A model generated the notes under the pieces. That model was not told where the DNA came from, made no database searches, and worked only from the letters and a program-made list of their open reading frames with translations. A program made the position numbers and the translations under genes. From JBGAWK01 sp044227665 (GTDB lineage Bacteria; Bacteroidota; Bacteroidia; Chitinophagales; JADIYW01), in NCBI GenBank assembly GCA_044227665.1, contig JBGAWK010000034.1:1-25144 (forward strand): a stretch of 25,144 nucleotides of DNA, written 5' to 3'. Below, one piece after another: positions 1 to 7,370 of the stretch. Within the stretch, counting starts at the first letter, position 1. Every line of letters begins with the position of its first letter.

Positions 1-417
1 CGTTCTCCATTAGCGGAAGGGATTTTAAAGCATAAAATAAAGGCTGCCAGCAAAAACTGGATTGTGGACTCTGCCGGAACTGGTGGGTGGCATAGTGGTG
101 AGTTGCCGGACAAGAGGTCTGTAGCTGTAGCAAAGAAATATGGTATAGATATTACTGACCAAAGAGCACGCAGGGTGCGTTCCTCAGACTTTGAGGACTT
201 TGATCTCATTTTTGCTATGGATACTTCTAATTACAATGACTTACAGAAATGGACTCTTGACGACAACGAAAAGCAAAAAATTAAGCTCATCATGCAAGAG
301 GTGTACCCTTATGAGCGCCACAGTGTTCCAGATCCTTACTATAATGATAATGGATTTGAAGAGGTTTATGCAATGCTGGAGGTAGCTTGTGAAAATATTA
401 TTTCTCGCTACGGCTAA
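1..417 (+). CDS. Low-molecular-weight protein tyrosine phosphatase (3' part, 5' end outside window)
   Basis: This reading frame is open from the first base, so the gene begins upstream of the window. It opens with RSPLAEGIL, the end of the family's catalytic P-loop (C-x5-R-S); the nucleophilic cysteine lies just outside. VDSAGTGGWHSGE follows, then the general-acid loop VPDPYY (codons 328-345), which is diagnostic for LMW-PTPs. About 138 residues are present, so only some 15-20 N-terminal residues are missing. The family dephosphorylates tyrosine, and in bacteria sometimes arginine, in the cytoplasm; it often controls exopolysaccharide kinases. No polysaccharide locus is visible here, so the substrate is unknown. 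The last 20 bases overlap the 3' end of the convergent heme A synthase gene. Confidence 0.93.
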   Translation, partial: RSPLAEGILKHKIKAASKNWIVDSAGTGGWHSGELPDKRSVAVAKKYGIDITDQRARRVRSSDFEDFDLIFAMDTSNYNDLQKWTLDDNEKQKIKLIMQEVYPYERHSVPDPYYNDNGFEEVYAMLEVACENIISRYG

Positions 418-1450
418 ATTTTGCGTGGAATCTAAGGAAAACGATATTCAGTAACACAAAAAAAGCTACCTGCTGATGTAATGTAGCAGTAGCTACAGGA
501 ATATGACCATTTCTACACCCTATTAAAGTTAGTATGCCCAATAATACCTGTGCTAGTAGCAATGCTACCAGTGTCCTTCTAGCATAACGGAATCTTTTGG
601 ACATCTCCCATTTGGTAGAAACAAGATAAAATAAGATAATTACGACGGTAAGTATATAAGCGGAAATTCTATGATTAAATTGTAATGCTGTATTGTTTTC
701 TATCCAGTTTCTCCAAATGGGGCTAAGCTCCATCATGCCCTTAGGTAAAAATTCGCCATTCATATCTGGCCATGTTGTAATACTTAGTGCCGCCTTACTG
801 CCTGCAAGGAGAGCTCCTAATGTAATCTGTATAAAGAGAAATAATAGAAGATAATTCGTCCAAGAATAGGCTATATCCTGTTTGTGAAATTTTGTTTCTT
901 CACTATATATGTTTTCGAGGGCTAGCCTAAATACCCATGCCAAAAGCCATGCAGCAAGAAGGAGGTGTAAGGCGAGTTTTGTAGGTTCTACCAATGTGCG
1001 TTCCGTAAGACCACTTTGCACCATTATCCAGCCCATAGCACCTTGAATGCCCCCTAGTGCCAAGATGCCAAAATACTTGGGCGACTCACGCCAAGATATA
1101 TATTTTTTGAATAGAAAGAATAATAAGGGTAGTAAGAAGATGCTGCCCATACTTCTTGCCCAAAGCCTATGTATGTACTCCCAAAAATATATTTTCTTAA
1201 AGGAGGAAAGGGTCATGTTGCTATTTACTAGCTCAAATTGAGGTATTTGCTTATATTTTTCAAAAGCTATACCCCACTCTTCATGTGAGGTAGGAGGTAT
1301 AGCACCCATGATAGGTTGCCATTCTGTGATAGAGAGTCCAGAGCCTGTAAGGCGTGTAACACCGCCCAGCATTATCTGTATTAGAATCATGACAACGCCA
1401 AATAGCAGCCATGCTGCCACCACTTTTCTTTTTAGCCTTTCATCATACAT
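398..1450 (-). CDS. ctaA: Heme A synthase, COX15/CtaA family
   Basis: This 350-residue integral membrane protein has about eight hydrophobic segments. It starts MYDERLKRK and carries the COX15 signature LGGVTRLTGSGLSITEW (residues 28-44). Conserved histidines that bind or guide heme are at 94 (YIHRLWAR), 162 (LALHLLLA), 260 (FNHRISAY) and 325 (ATLHQQ). The family oxidises the C8 methyl of heme O to a formyl group, giving heme A for cytochrome c oxidase in the inner membrane. Its length matches the COX15 (type 2) group rather than short Bacillus CtaA. It is the last gene of the minus-strand run, 44 bases after the SDR gene. A TACCTTTG promoter element lies 11 bases before the ATG, so it may be transcribed on its own. 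A terminator-like hairpin lies inside its last 35 codons. Confidence 0.93.
   Translation of the reverse strand: MYDERLKRKVVAAWLLFGVVMILIQIMLGGVTRLTGSGLSITEWQPIMGAIPPTSHEEWGIAFEKYKQIPQFELVNSNMTLSSFKKIYFWEYIHRLWARSMGSIFLLPLLFFLFKKYISWRESPKYFGILALGGIQGAMGWIMVQSGLTERTLVEPTKLALHLLLAAWLLAWVFRLALENIYSEETKFHKQDIAYSWTNYLLLFLFIQITLGALLAGSKAALSITTWPDMNGEFLPKGMMELSPIWRNWIENNTALQFNHRISAYILTVVIILFYLVSTKWEMSKRFRYARRTLVALLLAQVLLGILTLIGCRNGHIPVATATLHQQVAFFVLLNIVFLRFHAKFSRSEK
464..494 (-). terminator. Terminator-like hairpin and T-tract inside ctaA
   Basis: Read on the minus strand, AGCTAC-TGCT (494-485) pairs with AGCA-G-GTAGCT (474-464), ten pairs with one bulge and a ten-base loop, followed at once by seven Ts (464-458 complement). 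It encodes the conserved VATATLHQQVAFF segment. Its form is that of an intrinsic terminator, but inside the gene about 65 bases before the stop. Confidence 0.3.
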
Positions 1451-1461
1451 AATTCTGCACT

Positions 1462-1469
1462 CAAAGGTA
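1462..1469 (-). promoter_or_regulatory. Bacteroidota-type -7 promoter element of ctaA
   Basis: On the minus strand this octamer reads TACCTTTG, an exact match to TAnnTTTG, and it ends 11 bases before the ctaA ATG. The stretch upstream is very AT-rich, and no clear -33 TTG is at the ideal distance. The predicted leader is under ten bases. Confidence 0.5.
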
Positions 1470-1494
1470 AATAAAATAAATTTTTTTAACAGCC

Positions 1495-2445
1495 TTAGAA
1501 ATTTATGCTTTCTATCAAAGACTGCTCTATAGGCTTAAAAGAGAAATGTAATGCAGAGACCACTTTTTTATTATCGTATAAAAATTGCTGCTGGGCGAGA
1601 TACAAATTCTCGAAGCTGAGCATTCTTTTTTTTAAAGTAAAAAATGATAGAATATAGTCGAAAGCTATCGCTAAATATATCATCCAATTGTTTATAGCAA
1701 AGCGGGGTGGTTTGGCATTCAATATTTTAGCACATAGTTTGAGATAGTCATATAGTTTGAGATTCTCAGCCACCAATATATATCGCTCTCCTGTATTCTG
1801 TAATTGACCTAATTTGTAGGTTGCCGTAACTACATCCTCAATATCTATAAAGCCATTGCTGCCTTTAGGATAAAAGGAAAGCCCTTTTTTTATCATAGAT
1901 AATATTCGCTGTGGAGATTTGTCCTTTGGGGCGTTCTTGCCAAGAATTACACCGGGATTTACGATACAGGCATCCATACCTTCGGCGATGCCTCTATACA
2001 CCTCATGCTCAGCCATCATTTTGCTTATGCCATAACGAGTTTGCTTATATCCGGCATCCCACAGGGCTTCCTCATTTATAGCCATAGAGCTAGGACGAAC
2101 ACCAAGGGCTGCAATAGAGCTTATATGTACCAATTTTTTTACCCCACAATGCAAGGCTACGTTTACTATATTGGCAGTGCCCTCTACATTGGTTTTATAC
2201 ATGATGTCATAATCAGAAGGATGATATGAAATATAAGCCGCACAATGATATATAGTGCTTATCCCATATAGTGCCTTTTCCAAAGAAGTAATATCTAAGA
2301 TATCTCCTTGATATACTTCTACATCTGCATGAAATATCTGCTTTGTAGGGTTGCGTACTAATACCCGTACCTGTATGCTCTGGGCTAAAAGATATTGTAC
2401 CAATCTGCCGCCTACAAATCCAGAGGCACCTGTCACTAATACCAT
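1495..2445 (-). CDS. NAD(P)-dependent extended SDR (epimerase / dihydroflavonol-reductase-like)
   Basis: The protein has 316 residues. The N-terminal Rossmann motif is TGASGFVGGR with glycines at 6, 9 and 12. An acidic DIL follows the third strand (around residue 48). The active site has a serine around 109-110 (HISSIAA) and Y138-x3-K142 (YGISK), as in extended short-chain dehydrogenases/reductases. NPGVILG after the active site is typical of the NAD-dependent epimerase/DFR-like subfamily, whose bacterial members often act on lipid-linked or sugar substrates. The substrate cannot be read from the sequence. Its start overlaps the end of anmK by 10 bases, so the two are probably cotranscribed and translationally coupled; a shared pathway with cell-wall sugar recycling is only an inference. 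Confidence 0.85.
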   Translation of the reverse strand: MVLVTGASGFVGGRLVQYLLAQSIQVRVLVRNPTKQIFHADVEVYQGDILDITSLEKALYGISTIYHCAAYISYHPSDYDIMYKTNVEGTANIVNVALHCGVKKLVHISSIAALGVRPSSMAINEEALWDAGYKQTRYGISKMMAEHEVYRGIAEGMDACIVNPGVILGKNAPKDKSPQRILSMIKKGLSFYPKGSNGFIDIEDVVTATYKLGQLQNTGERYILVAENLKLYDYLKLCAKILNAKPPRFAINNWMIYLAIAFDYILSFFTLKKRMLSFENLYLAQQQFLYDNKKVVSALHFSFKPIEQSLIESINF

Positions 2446-3500
2446 AAGTATAGTGCGCCTCCTACGCTATCGCGCTCTGCTCCTGTTACTGAGGCCAAAA
2501 AGTTGGGTTGTTGGAGATAGCGCAACAATCCCGCAAATCCTATAATCATCGCTTCTTTATAGTCAACGATTTCCTCTGTAGGTATCACGATAGATTTTTG
2601 TGGGGTATATTTTTTTAACGTTTCTATCAAAAAATCATTCTTGGCACCACCACCTGTTACCAATACAGAAGGGAAAGAGGCAGCATTTATACACTTGGAA
2701 ATTTGGAAGGCTATGTGTTCTACTGCGGTAGCGAGGGCATCATAAATTCCCAACTGTTGAAATTTTGGAAAAAAATTGGCTTCGATGAACTCCGTACCCA
2801 TAGATTTCGGAGACGGTAAGCCATAATACGGAATTTGGTTCAGTTCTTCAAAGAGGATCTTGTTCGGGCTTCCTGTTCTAGCCATTTCGCCACTATTATC
2901 ATAAGATTTTCCTGCTTGTTGCGAAAGGTGGTTCAGCAGGGTATTAGCCGGGGTACAGTCATATCCTATTACCTTGTCGGCATTGTGGATGGAGATATTA
3001 CTTATGCCTCCTATATTTAGGAATAATTGGTATTCTGAGAATAAAAACTTTTCGCCTATAGGCACCATAGGTGCGCCTTGCCCTCCGAGTGCGATGTCCT
3101 TAGTACGAAAATCATTGACCACATGGATGCCTGTAAGTGCCGCCAAAGTTGCTCCACAGCCCAGTTGCATAGTGAAGCCCTCTTGAGGTTGGTGTGTTAC
3201 CGTTTGTCCATGCGAGGCGACAAGTAAGATGTTTTCTCTGCGTATAGCATTTTTAGCTATAAAATCATTTACGTAATTTGCCGTCACTGTCGCTATGCGT
3301 GTGTGTAATGCGGCGATGTCGAATATGTTGCAGGATTTTATTGAAGAAAGTTCCTGCCTAAAATCTGAAGAATAGGTATAGCAGTGAGTATGTAGGATAT
3401 CATATTGCCAAGAAGAATTTTTGCTAAAGCGGATATGAACGAGGTCTAATCCATCTAAGGAGCTACCCGACATGAGACCTATGACTTCGTATGACGACAT
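2436..3500 (-). CDS. anmK: Anhydro-N-acetylmuramic acid kinase
   Basis: The protein has 354 residues, normal for AnmK. It opens with the phosphate-binding signature GLMSGSSLDGLD (residues 8-19). SHGQT (97-101), the LGGQGAPMVP loop (138-147), NIGGISN (162-168) and the catalytic aspartate region beginning D181 (DCTPAN) follow. GGGAKN near the C terminus is the second nucleotide-binding motif. AnmK uses ATP and water to open 1,6-anhydro-MurNAc released during peptidoglycan turnover, forming MurNAc-6-phosphate. The usual partner MurQ is not in the window. The DCTPAN version of the motif differs from the DTGPGN form of enterobacterial enzymes but keeps the aspartate. It precedes the SDR gene with a 10-base overlap. 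Confidence 0.95.
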   Translation of the reverse strand: MSSYEVIGLMSGSSLDGLDLVHIRFSKNSSWQYDILHTHCYTYSSDFRQELSSIKSCNIFDIAALHTRIATVTANYVNDFIAKNAIRRENILLVASHGQTVTHQPQEGFTMQLGCGATLAALTGIHVVNDFRTKDIALGGQGAPMVPIGEKFLFSEYQLFLNIGGISNISIHNADKVIGYDCTPANTLLNHLSQQAGKSYDNSGEMARTGSPNKILFEELNQIPYYGLPSPKSMGTEFIEANFFPKFQQLGIYDALATAVEHIAFQISKCINAASFPSVLVTGGGAKNDFLIETLKKYTPQKSIVIPTEEIVDYKEAMIIGFAGLLRYLQQPNFLASVTGAERDSVGGALYLWY

Positions 3501-3543
3501 GCTGCAAGATAAGTATTTATGTAAGAATGTAACTGCAAAAATG

Positions 3544-3554
3544 CGTTCTGTAGC
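3544..3554 (+). repeat. CGTTCTGTAGC repeat, copy between anmK and the CNNM gene
   Basis: This 11-mer lies in the 63-base gap between the anmK start and the CNNM-gene stop. It recurs exactly at 6352-6362, in the left flank of the RM module, and with one extra base at 8325-8336. Confidence 0.35.
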
Positions 3555-3563
3555 AGCGGAAAT

Positions 3564-4826
3564 TTAGGATTCCATCTTTTCATCTTCTTTTAGAATACTC
3601 AATTTCACGGTCTCAATTTTGGTATCTGATACATCTATAATTTTTAAAAGATAGTTGCCAATTTCAAGGATTTCATCTTTTTGCGGAATATTTTCATGCT
3701 GAGAGGTTATGAAGCCGGAGAGGGTCTCATATTCTCCTTCGGGAATCTGTAGATTGTATTTCCCGTTTAGATAATCTACTTCCAGTCTGCCTGAGAGAAT
3801 ATATTCATTTTGCGAAAGCTGATTTTCTATATATTCGTCTTTGTCATATTCATCGTCTATCTCACCAAATATCTCTTCCAAGATGTCTTCAAGGGTGATG
3901 ATTCCTGCTGTACCTCCATACTCATTGACTACCCAAGCTATACTTTTGCCTTCTTTTATAAAAGTATTCATCAGCTTTTGGATAGGCATAATTTCGGGTA
4001 CAATCTTTATAGGAAGTAAGATGGACTTGATATCCATGGGTTTTTTATGCATATCGAAATGATGTACATAGCCCAAAATATTGTCTATAGATTGATTGTA
4101 TACCAATATGCGTGAATGATAAGTGCTAATAATTAGGTCTTTAAGATTGTCAATACTAGAATTAATTTCAATAGCTACTATTTCCTTACGAGGCACCATG
4201 CAATCTCTTACTTTTAGGTTCTTTAGGGATAGGGCATTCTCAAATAATTCCGTATCTACCTCCTGTTCATTAGCATCAGATTTTGGAGTGTGGTCTTTAA
4301 TAAATTTTTCTAAGTCAACAGAGGTATATATAAAGTCATTGGAAGACTTCTGAATCTTAAACAACTTCATAAACCCATTAGTGATGGCATTCAGAAAAAT
4401 AACGCCTATGCGCAATAGCCAAAAGAATGCATAAAAGGGTATAGAAAACAAGGGCAATAGGGTGTCGGCGAAAACCTTGAACAATACTTTGGGAATGAAT
4501 TCCCCAATGAATATTAAGATGATGGTAGAGATTACTGTCTGTAATATCATAGCCCAAAATGCGGAGCCTATCCATACGTGTAAAGGCTCTTCTATAAGCC
4601 TAGCCATCATCATCCCAAATACAACCAATACAATATTGTTGCTTAGTAAGGTGGTGATGATAAACTTTGAAGGATCTTTGTAGAAGTAGTGCAGGATTTT
4701 TCCTGCTACCGTTCCTCTCTGGTATGCCAACTCTATCTTTAATCTGTTAGCACTAAAGAAGGCTATCTCAATACCGGAAAATACCGCCGACAATACCAAA
4801 CAAATAACTACTGCTATAATTTCCAC
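3564..4826 (-). CDS. CNNM/CorC-type membrane protein (DUF21 + CBS pair + CorC_HlyC)
   Basis: The protein has 420 residues. The N terminus (about 1-150) is a DUF21/CNNM transmembrane domain with three to four hydrophobic helices; SAVFSGIEIAFFSANRLKIE near residue 13 is its hallmark. A tandem CBS pair follows (about 200-320), including MVPRKEIVAIE and VVNEYGGTAGIITLEDILEE. A CorC_HlyC domain ends the protein. Family members export magnesium or sodium ions, or influence metal resistance, at the inner membrane. 'Hemolysin' in older annotations is misleading. In gliding Bacteroidota a paralog of this architecture is called GldE, but no gldD or mutY neighbour is present. The gene follows lptC after only 17 bases and probably belongs to that transcript. 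Confidence 0.88.
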   Translation of the reverse strand: MEIIAVVICLVLSAVFSGIEIAFFSANRLKIELAYQRGTVAGKILHYFYKDPSKFIITTLLSNNIVLVVFGMMMARLIEEPLHVWIGSAFWAMILQTVISTIILIFIGEFIPKVLFKVFADTLLPLFSIPFYAFFWLLRIGVIFLNAITNGFMKLFKIQKSSNDFIYTSVDLEKFIKDHTPKSDANEQEVDTELFENALSLKNLKVRDCMVPRKEIVAIEINSSIDNLKDLIISTYHSRILVYNQSIDNILGYVHHFDMHKKPMDIKSILLPIKIVPEIMPIQKLMNTFIKEGKSIAWVVNEYGGTAGIITLEDILEEIFGEIDDEYDKDEYIENQLSQNEYILSGRLEVDYLNGKYNLQIPEGEYETLSGFITSQHENIPQKDEILEIGNYLLKIIDVSDTKIETVKLSILKEDEKMES

Positions 4827-4843
4827 TGCTACGAATATCTGAT

Positions 4844-5374
4844 TTATTTTTCTTTTATGCTAAATACGCCTGTAACTTTTTGTAAAGAGTAATTGCTAAA
4901 AGTCTCGTCGGAATAAAAGTTATAGCCTTTTATGTGCTCATTTTTTGTCTTGAGCACTACCATTCCGTCGGCATAGATTATTTTCTGTTGTTCATTCCAC
5001 ACCATTTTTTCGCAAGAAAGAGATTCTCCATTATTGTTTACAATACGAACATTTCCTGATGCCACGAGTTCTTTCTGTTGGGGATTATTTTCTGCATAAT
5101 CTGCCTTTATCCGACAAGATTCTAAGCCTTCATTATAGAAAAATATTTGTGTACCCTTAGGGAATAACATTTTTGGCTCTGGCTTAAATTGTTTGCGTAA
5201 AATAGGTGCCACAATTACGGCTCTACGCTGTCCTTCCTCGTAATACACCATAGATATTTTATCCACTATATCGGCATTCACTTCTTCTTGACCTGAAAAT
5301 GAGCGTACTCTGTTGAGGTCATTCTCACATGCAATATGTAGTAATGCGATACATATATAGACTACAAACTTCAT
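4844..5374 (-). CDS. lptC: LPS export periplasmic protein LptC, predicted lipoprotein
   Basis: The protein has 176 residues if started at the ATG at 5374. I chose that start because it yields a signal peptide MKFVVYICIALLHIAC with a lipobox ending at Cys16; an upstream in-frame ATG at 5440 would bury this signal. The rest is a single LptC/OstA-like beta fold with repeated strands such as VASGNVRIVNNNGESLSCEK and IYADGMVVLKT, rich in G-V-hydrophobic turns. LptC passes lipopolysaccharide from the LptBFG transporter to LptA in the periplasm. A lipid-anchored LptC is common in Bacteroidota, whereas proteobacterial LptC has a transmembrane helix. The start codon overlaps the stop of the ceramidase-like gene (ATGA), which implies translational coupling. 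Confidence 0.82.
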   Translation of the reverse strand: MKFVVYICIALLHIACENDLNRVRSFSGQEEVNADIVDKISMVYYEEGQRRAVIVAPILRKQFKPEPKMLFPKGTQIFFYNEGLESCRIKADYAENNPQQKELVASGNVRIVNNNGESLSCEKMVWNEQQKIIYADGMVVLKTKNEHIKGYNFYSDETFSNYSLQKVTGVFSIKEK

Positions 5375-6141
5375 GATACTTGGCGGTAATTGTAAATTTG
5401 GTATATATAATAGGCAGATGCCGCTGTAAGAAAATGCCACAAAGAGTGTCCTTGGTATATACTTTCGGGATCGCAGGCGATTTTTTTTACATCTATAGTC
5501 CTAAAAGATATTGCCATAGCCAAGCTGATGATAGCGGCTACTCCCAAATAAATAGGTTTTTTATGGGGCTCATTTTTTACGTAAATGACGGTAAGCCCAG
5601 CAGTAATGAGGAATACAGGAGGCAGGATTTTTCCTGATAGGTTATAAAATGGAGATATAAAATAGAATATTAAAAAGGTGACTAGTAAGGCTGTGAGTAC
5701 ATAGAGTAATTTATCACGGTGTTTCGCAGTTACACCATGTATGGAGAGTACCAATGCTGAAAGCGGTATGCCGTATGTTCCCAACATATCCCATCGCTGA
5801 CCATCTAGGGTAAGAGATGCGTGATAATAACCGCTACCTATACCCAGAAATATCATTAGACTTCCATAATACATCGTAAAAAAATAGGGAAGCCTTCCTA
5901 CGTTATGGGATAAAAGAAGCAGTATTCCCACAAAGATGAAGCCAATATTGGAATAGCTATTCATTTCCTGTCGCAGAAAGGCATTCATACGATTCTGCTC
6001 ACAATATTCTGCGAATTTCCCAGCAGTGCCCAGAGGCAGGTTCTGCCAAAAATTGCTAAAGCTACTTAGGTGATCCATAATATAAGCAACCCCCAGTAAT
6101 GCCGTACATAGCAGTGTAGTGATTACAAACTTATTTTTCAT
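5371..6141 (-). CDS. Ceramidase-like CREST-superfamily membrane hydrolase
   Basis: I chose the ATG at 6141 (MKNKF, directly before the first membrane helix, 256 residues); an in-frame ATG at 6180 adds 13 residues. About seven hydrophobic segments are present. Numbered from the longer start, the CREST zinc residues are all in place: S116 and H120 (GSGYYH), D131 (RWDMLGTY) and H245/H249 (GHSLWH). The spacings S+4=H, H+11=D and HxxxH equal those of human alkaline ceramidase ACER3. CEQ...RQEMNSYSNIGFIFVG (60-84) is typical of bacterial ceramidase-domain proteins. By family knowledge it would hydrolyse an amide in a membrane lipid; ceramide is plausible because many Bacteroidota make sphingolipids, but the substrate is not shown. 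It is first in the operon with lptC and the CNNM gene. Confidence 0.82.
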   Translation of the reverse strand: MKNKFVITTLLCTALLGVAYIMDHLSSFSNFWQNLPLGTAGKFAEYCEQNRMNAFLRQEMNSYSNIGFIFVGILLLLSHNVGRLPYFFTMYYGSLMIFLGIGSGYYHASLTLDGQRWDMLGTYGIPLSALVLSIHGVTAKHRDKLLYVLTALLVTFLIFYFISPFYNLSGKILPPVFLITAGLTVIYVKNEPHKKPIYLGVAAIISLAMAISFRTIDVKKIACDPESIYQGHSLWHFLTAASAYYIYQIYNYRQVS

Positions 6142-6288
6142 GTTGTAAATATCATCAATAAAAGTAATATGCAGGTTCATACGGAATTATTCTCATGCAT
6201 CTTTAACAAATTAGGGGGTATCCCTTTGGGGGGCAGAGGATTATAGAAGTCTAATATTCCGTTCGTTCTTCTATCATTGTTCCACCAC

Positions 6289-6318
6289 GGCATAGACCAT
6301 CGTAATACGTGTCTATCC
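6289..6318. repeat. Inverted repeat / hairpin downstream of the RM module
   Basis: GG at 6289-6290, a bulged C, then ATAGAC (6292-6297) can pair with GTCTAT (6311-6316) and CC (6317-6318). The loop is 13 bases. No T-tract follows on either strand, so a Rho-independent terminator is not clearly supported. Confidence 0.35.
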
Positions 6319-6350
6319 ATGTCCGATAATTTACCTGTTAGTTATACATA

Positions 6351-6359
6351 TCGTTCTGT
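6351..6359 (+). repeat. Direct repeat TCGTTCTGT, left copy bracketing the RM module
   Basis: The same nine bases occur at 8324-8332. The two copies lie 1,973 bases apart and enclose both RM genes. The match continues loosely: AGC follows directly here, and cAGC follows the right copy. It may mark an insertion boundary or be a chance or dispersed repeat. Confidence 0.35.
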
Positions 6360-6439
6360 AGCGTGGTGAAGTGGCAAGTGAAGCATTGGCGTTGCCCTAT
6401 TGTAAAATCTCTAATTGTTAGGCTCAATTCTTCTTGTTG

Positions 6440-7366
6440 TTAAGTCCAAACTATCTCCAATTGTTGCTCTTGTGGTTTGGTTTTCAGTCCATGATTATGT
6501 TGGTCTATTTGGTCTGTGTCAAAGTTGCAAACGAGAGCTTCCACAACTGTGCGTCTATTTTCAATGCTGCCACCATTGTGATAAAAATGGTCTTTGGTAA
6601 CAATGTTGAACTTATTCCAAAACTTGTTTATCATTTCGTTATCGCGCCAGTCATTATGATGCCAGGTTGAGAGAACAAATTTTGCCTTGGTTTCCGAAAG
6701 TAAGTTGAATAAAATTTCTTCATCCTGTTCTGTCCAACCGTTATAATAGTCAACGTGTCTGCCATAGTAAGGTGGGTCGCAATAAATAATATCATTCTCT
6801 GTCGCCAGAGGAATGATGTCAGCAAACGACTTGTTGTAAAATGTCCAATCGGGTTCAGGTTGAATAACTTGAGAAACTGTCGCAACCTGATTGGTAATTT
6901 TTGTAATGTACGCTTGTGCAAAACGGCCAGGCTTTTTACAAAATGGAATATTCCAATTTCCTTTGCTCCCAAAACGCATCATTCCGTTAAATCCTGCCCT
7001 TGACAAAAAAATAAAGTCGTAGGGCGAAAACGCTCCGCTATTGAAACGAGAACGAACTTTTAAATAATGCTCATAGCCATTATTTTCTGCTTTACTCAAC
7101 AGTTTACCTTCTTCCTCTAAGTATTGCTTCATTAAAGGTGCAGAAATTGTTTTGTCCTGTATGCCTTTGTAAAATCCAATTATATGAGGATTCGTGTCAT
7201 TTAGAATCGCCTTTTTATATCCTGAATTAAAGGCAACTACACCAGTTCCTAAAAACGGCTCTATCCATGTTCCTTTTTGATTAGCAATAGTTATGATGTC
7301 CTTAATCCAAGGAACGAGCTTCGTTTTAATGCCTTGACTTTTTATGGGTGGAACAATGACTTTCAT
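6440..7366 (-). CDS. Adenine-N6 DNA methyltransferase, D12 class, M.EcoRV-like
   Basis: The start at 7366 gives MKVIVPPIKSQGIKTKLVPW, which closely resembles the start of M.EcoRV as I remember it. The product has 308 residues. The AdoMet motif I is EPFLGTGVVAFN, motif IV is the catalytic DPPYYGRHVDYYN, and FLSRAGFNGMMRF and LSTWHHNDWR are other stretches shared with M.EcoRV. The D12 (Dam-like, alpha) class methylates adenine N6. By homology the target is GATATC, protecting against the neighbouring endonuclease. It begins 4 bases after the endonuclease stop, so the two are cotranscribed with the endonuclease first and no controller gene. The longer open frame to 7495 only overlaps the endonuclease gene and is not used. 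Confidence 0.93.
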   Translation of the reverse strand: MKVIVPPIKSQGIKTKLVPWIKDIITIANQKGTWIEPFLGTGVVAFNSGYKKAILNDTNPHIIGFYKGIQDKTISAPLMKQYLEEEGKLLSKAENNGYEHYLKVRSRFNSGAFSPYDFIFLSRAGFNGMMRFGSKGNWNIPFCKKPGRFAQAYITKITNQVATVSQVIQPEPDWTFYNKSFADIIPLATENDIIYCDPPYYGRHVDYYNGWTEQDEEILFNLLSETKAKFVLSTWHHNDWRDNEMINKFWNKFNIVTKDHFYHNGGSIENRRTVVEALVCNFDTDQIDQHNHGLKTKPQEQQLEIVWT

Positions 7367-7370
7367 AAGC

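Larger units (their letters stand above)
6181..6439. other. 259-base intergenic region with hairpin, G-runs and repeat; left flank of the RM module
   Basis: No reading frame here looks coding. It holds two G-runs (6214-6218 and 6228-6233), and an inverted repeat at 6289-6318 (GG-c-ATAGAC pairing with GTCTATCC around a 13-base loop). It also contains the 9-mer TCGTTCTGT at 6351, which recurs on the other side of the RM module. A smaller hairpin is GGCAA/TTGCC at 6373-6396. GTTAGGC lies at 6417-6423. On the minus strand this region is downstream of the methyltransferase and upstream of the ceramidase-like gene, so it may contain a terminator, a promoter and an insertion junction. Confidence 0.5.

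Noticed and set aside
4378..4575. Minus-strand frame inside the CNNM gene
   Set aside because: It is the same strand in another frame of a well-supported gene and has no family features.
3564..4826. Gliding protein GldE
   Set aside because: The domain order is the same, but no gldD, ssb or mutY neighbour is present and the lptC neighbourhood fits the general CNNM family.
6181..6439. A small protein gene in the left RM flank
   Set aside because: All frames are short or lack starts, and none shows recognisable motifs.
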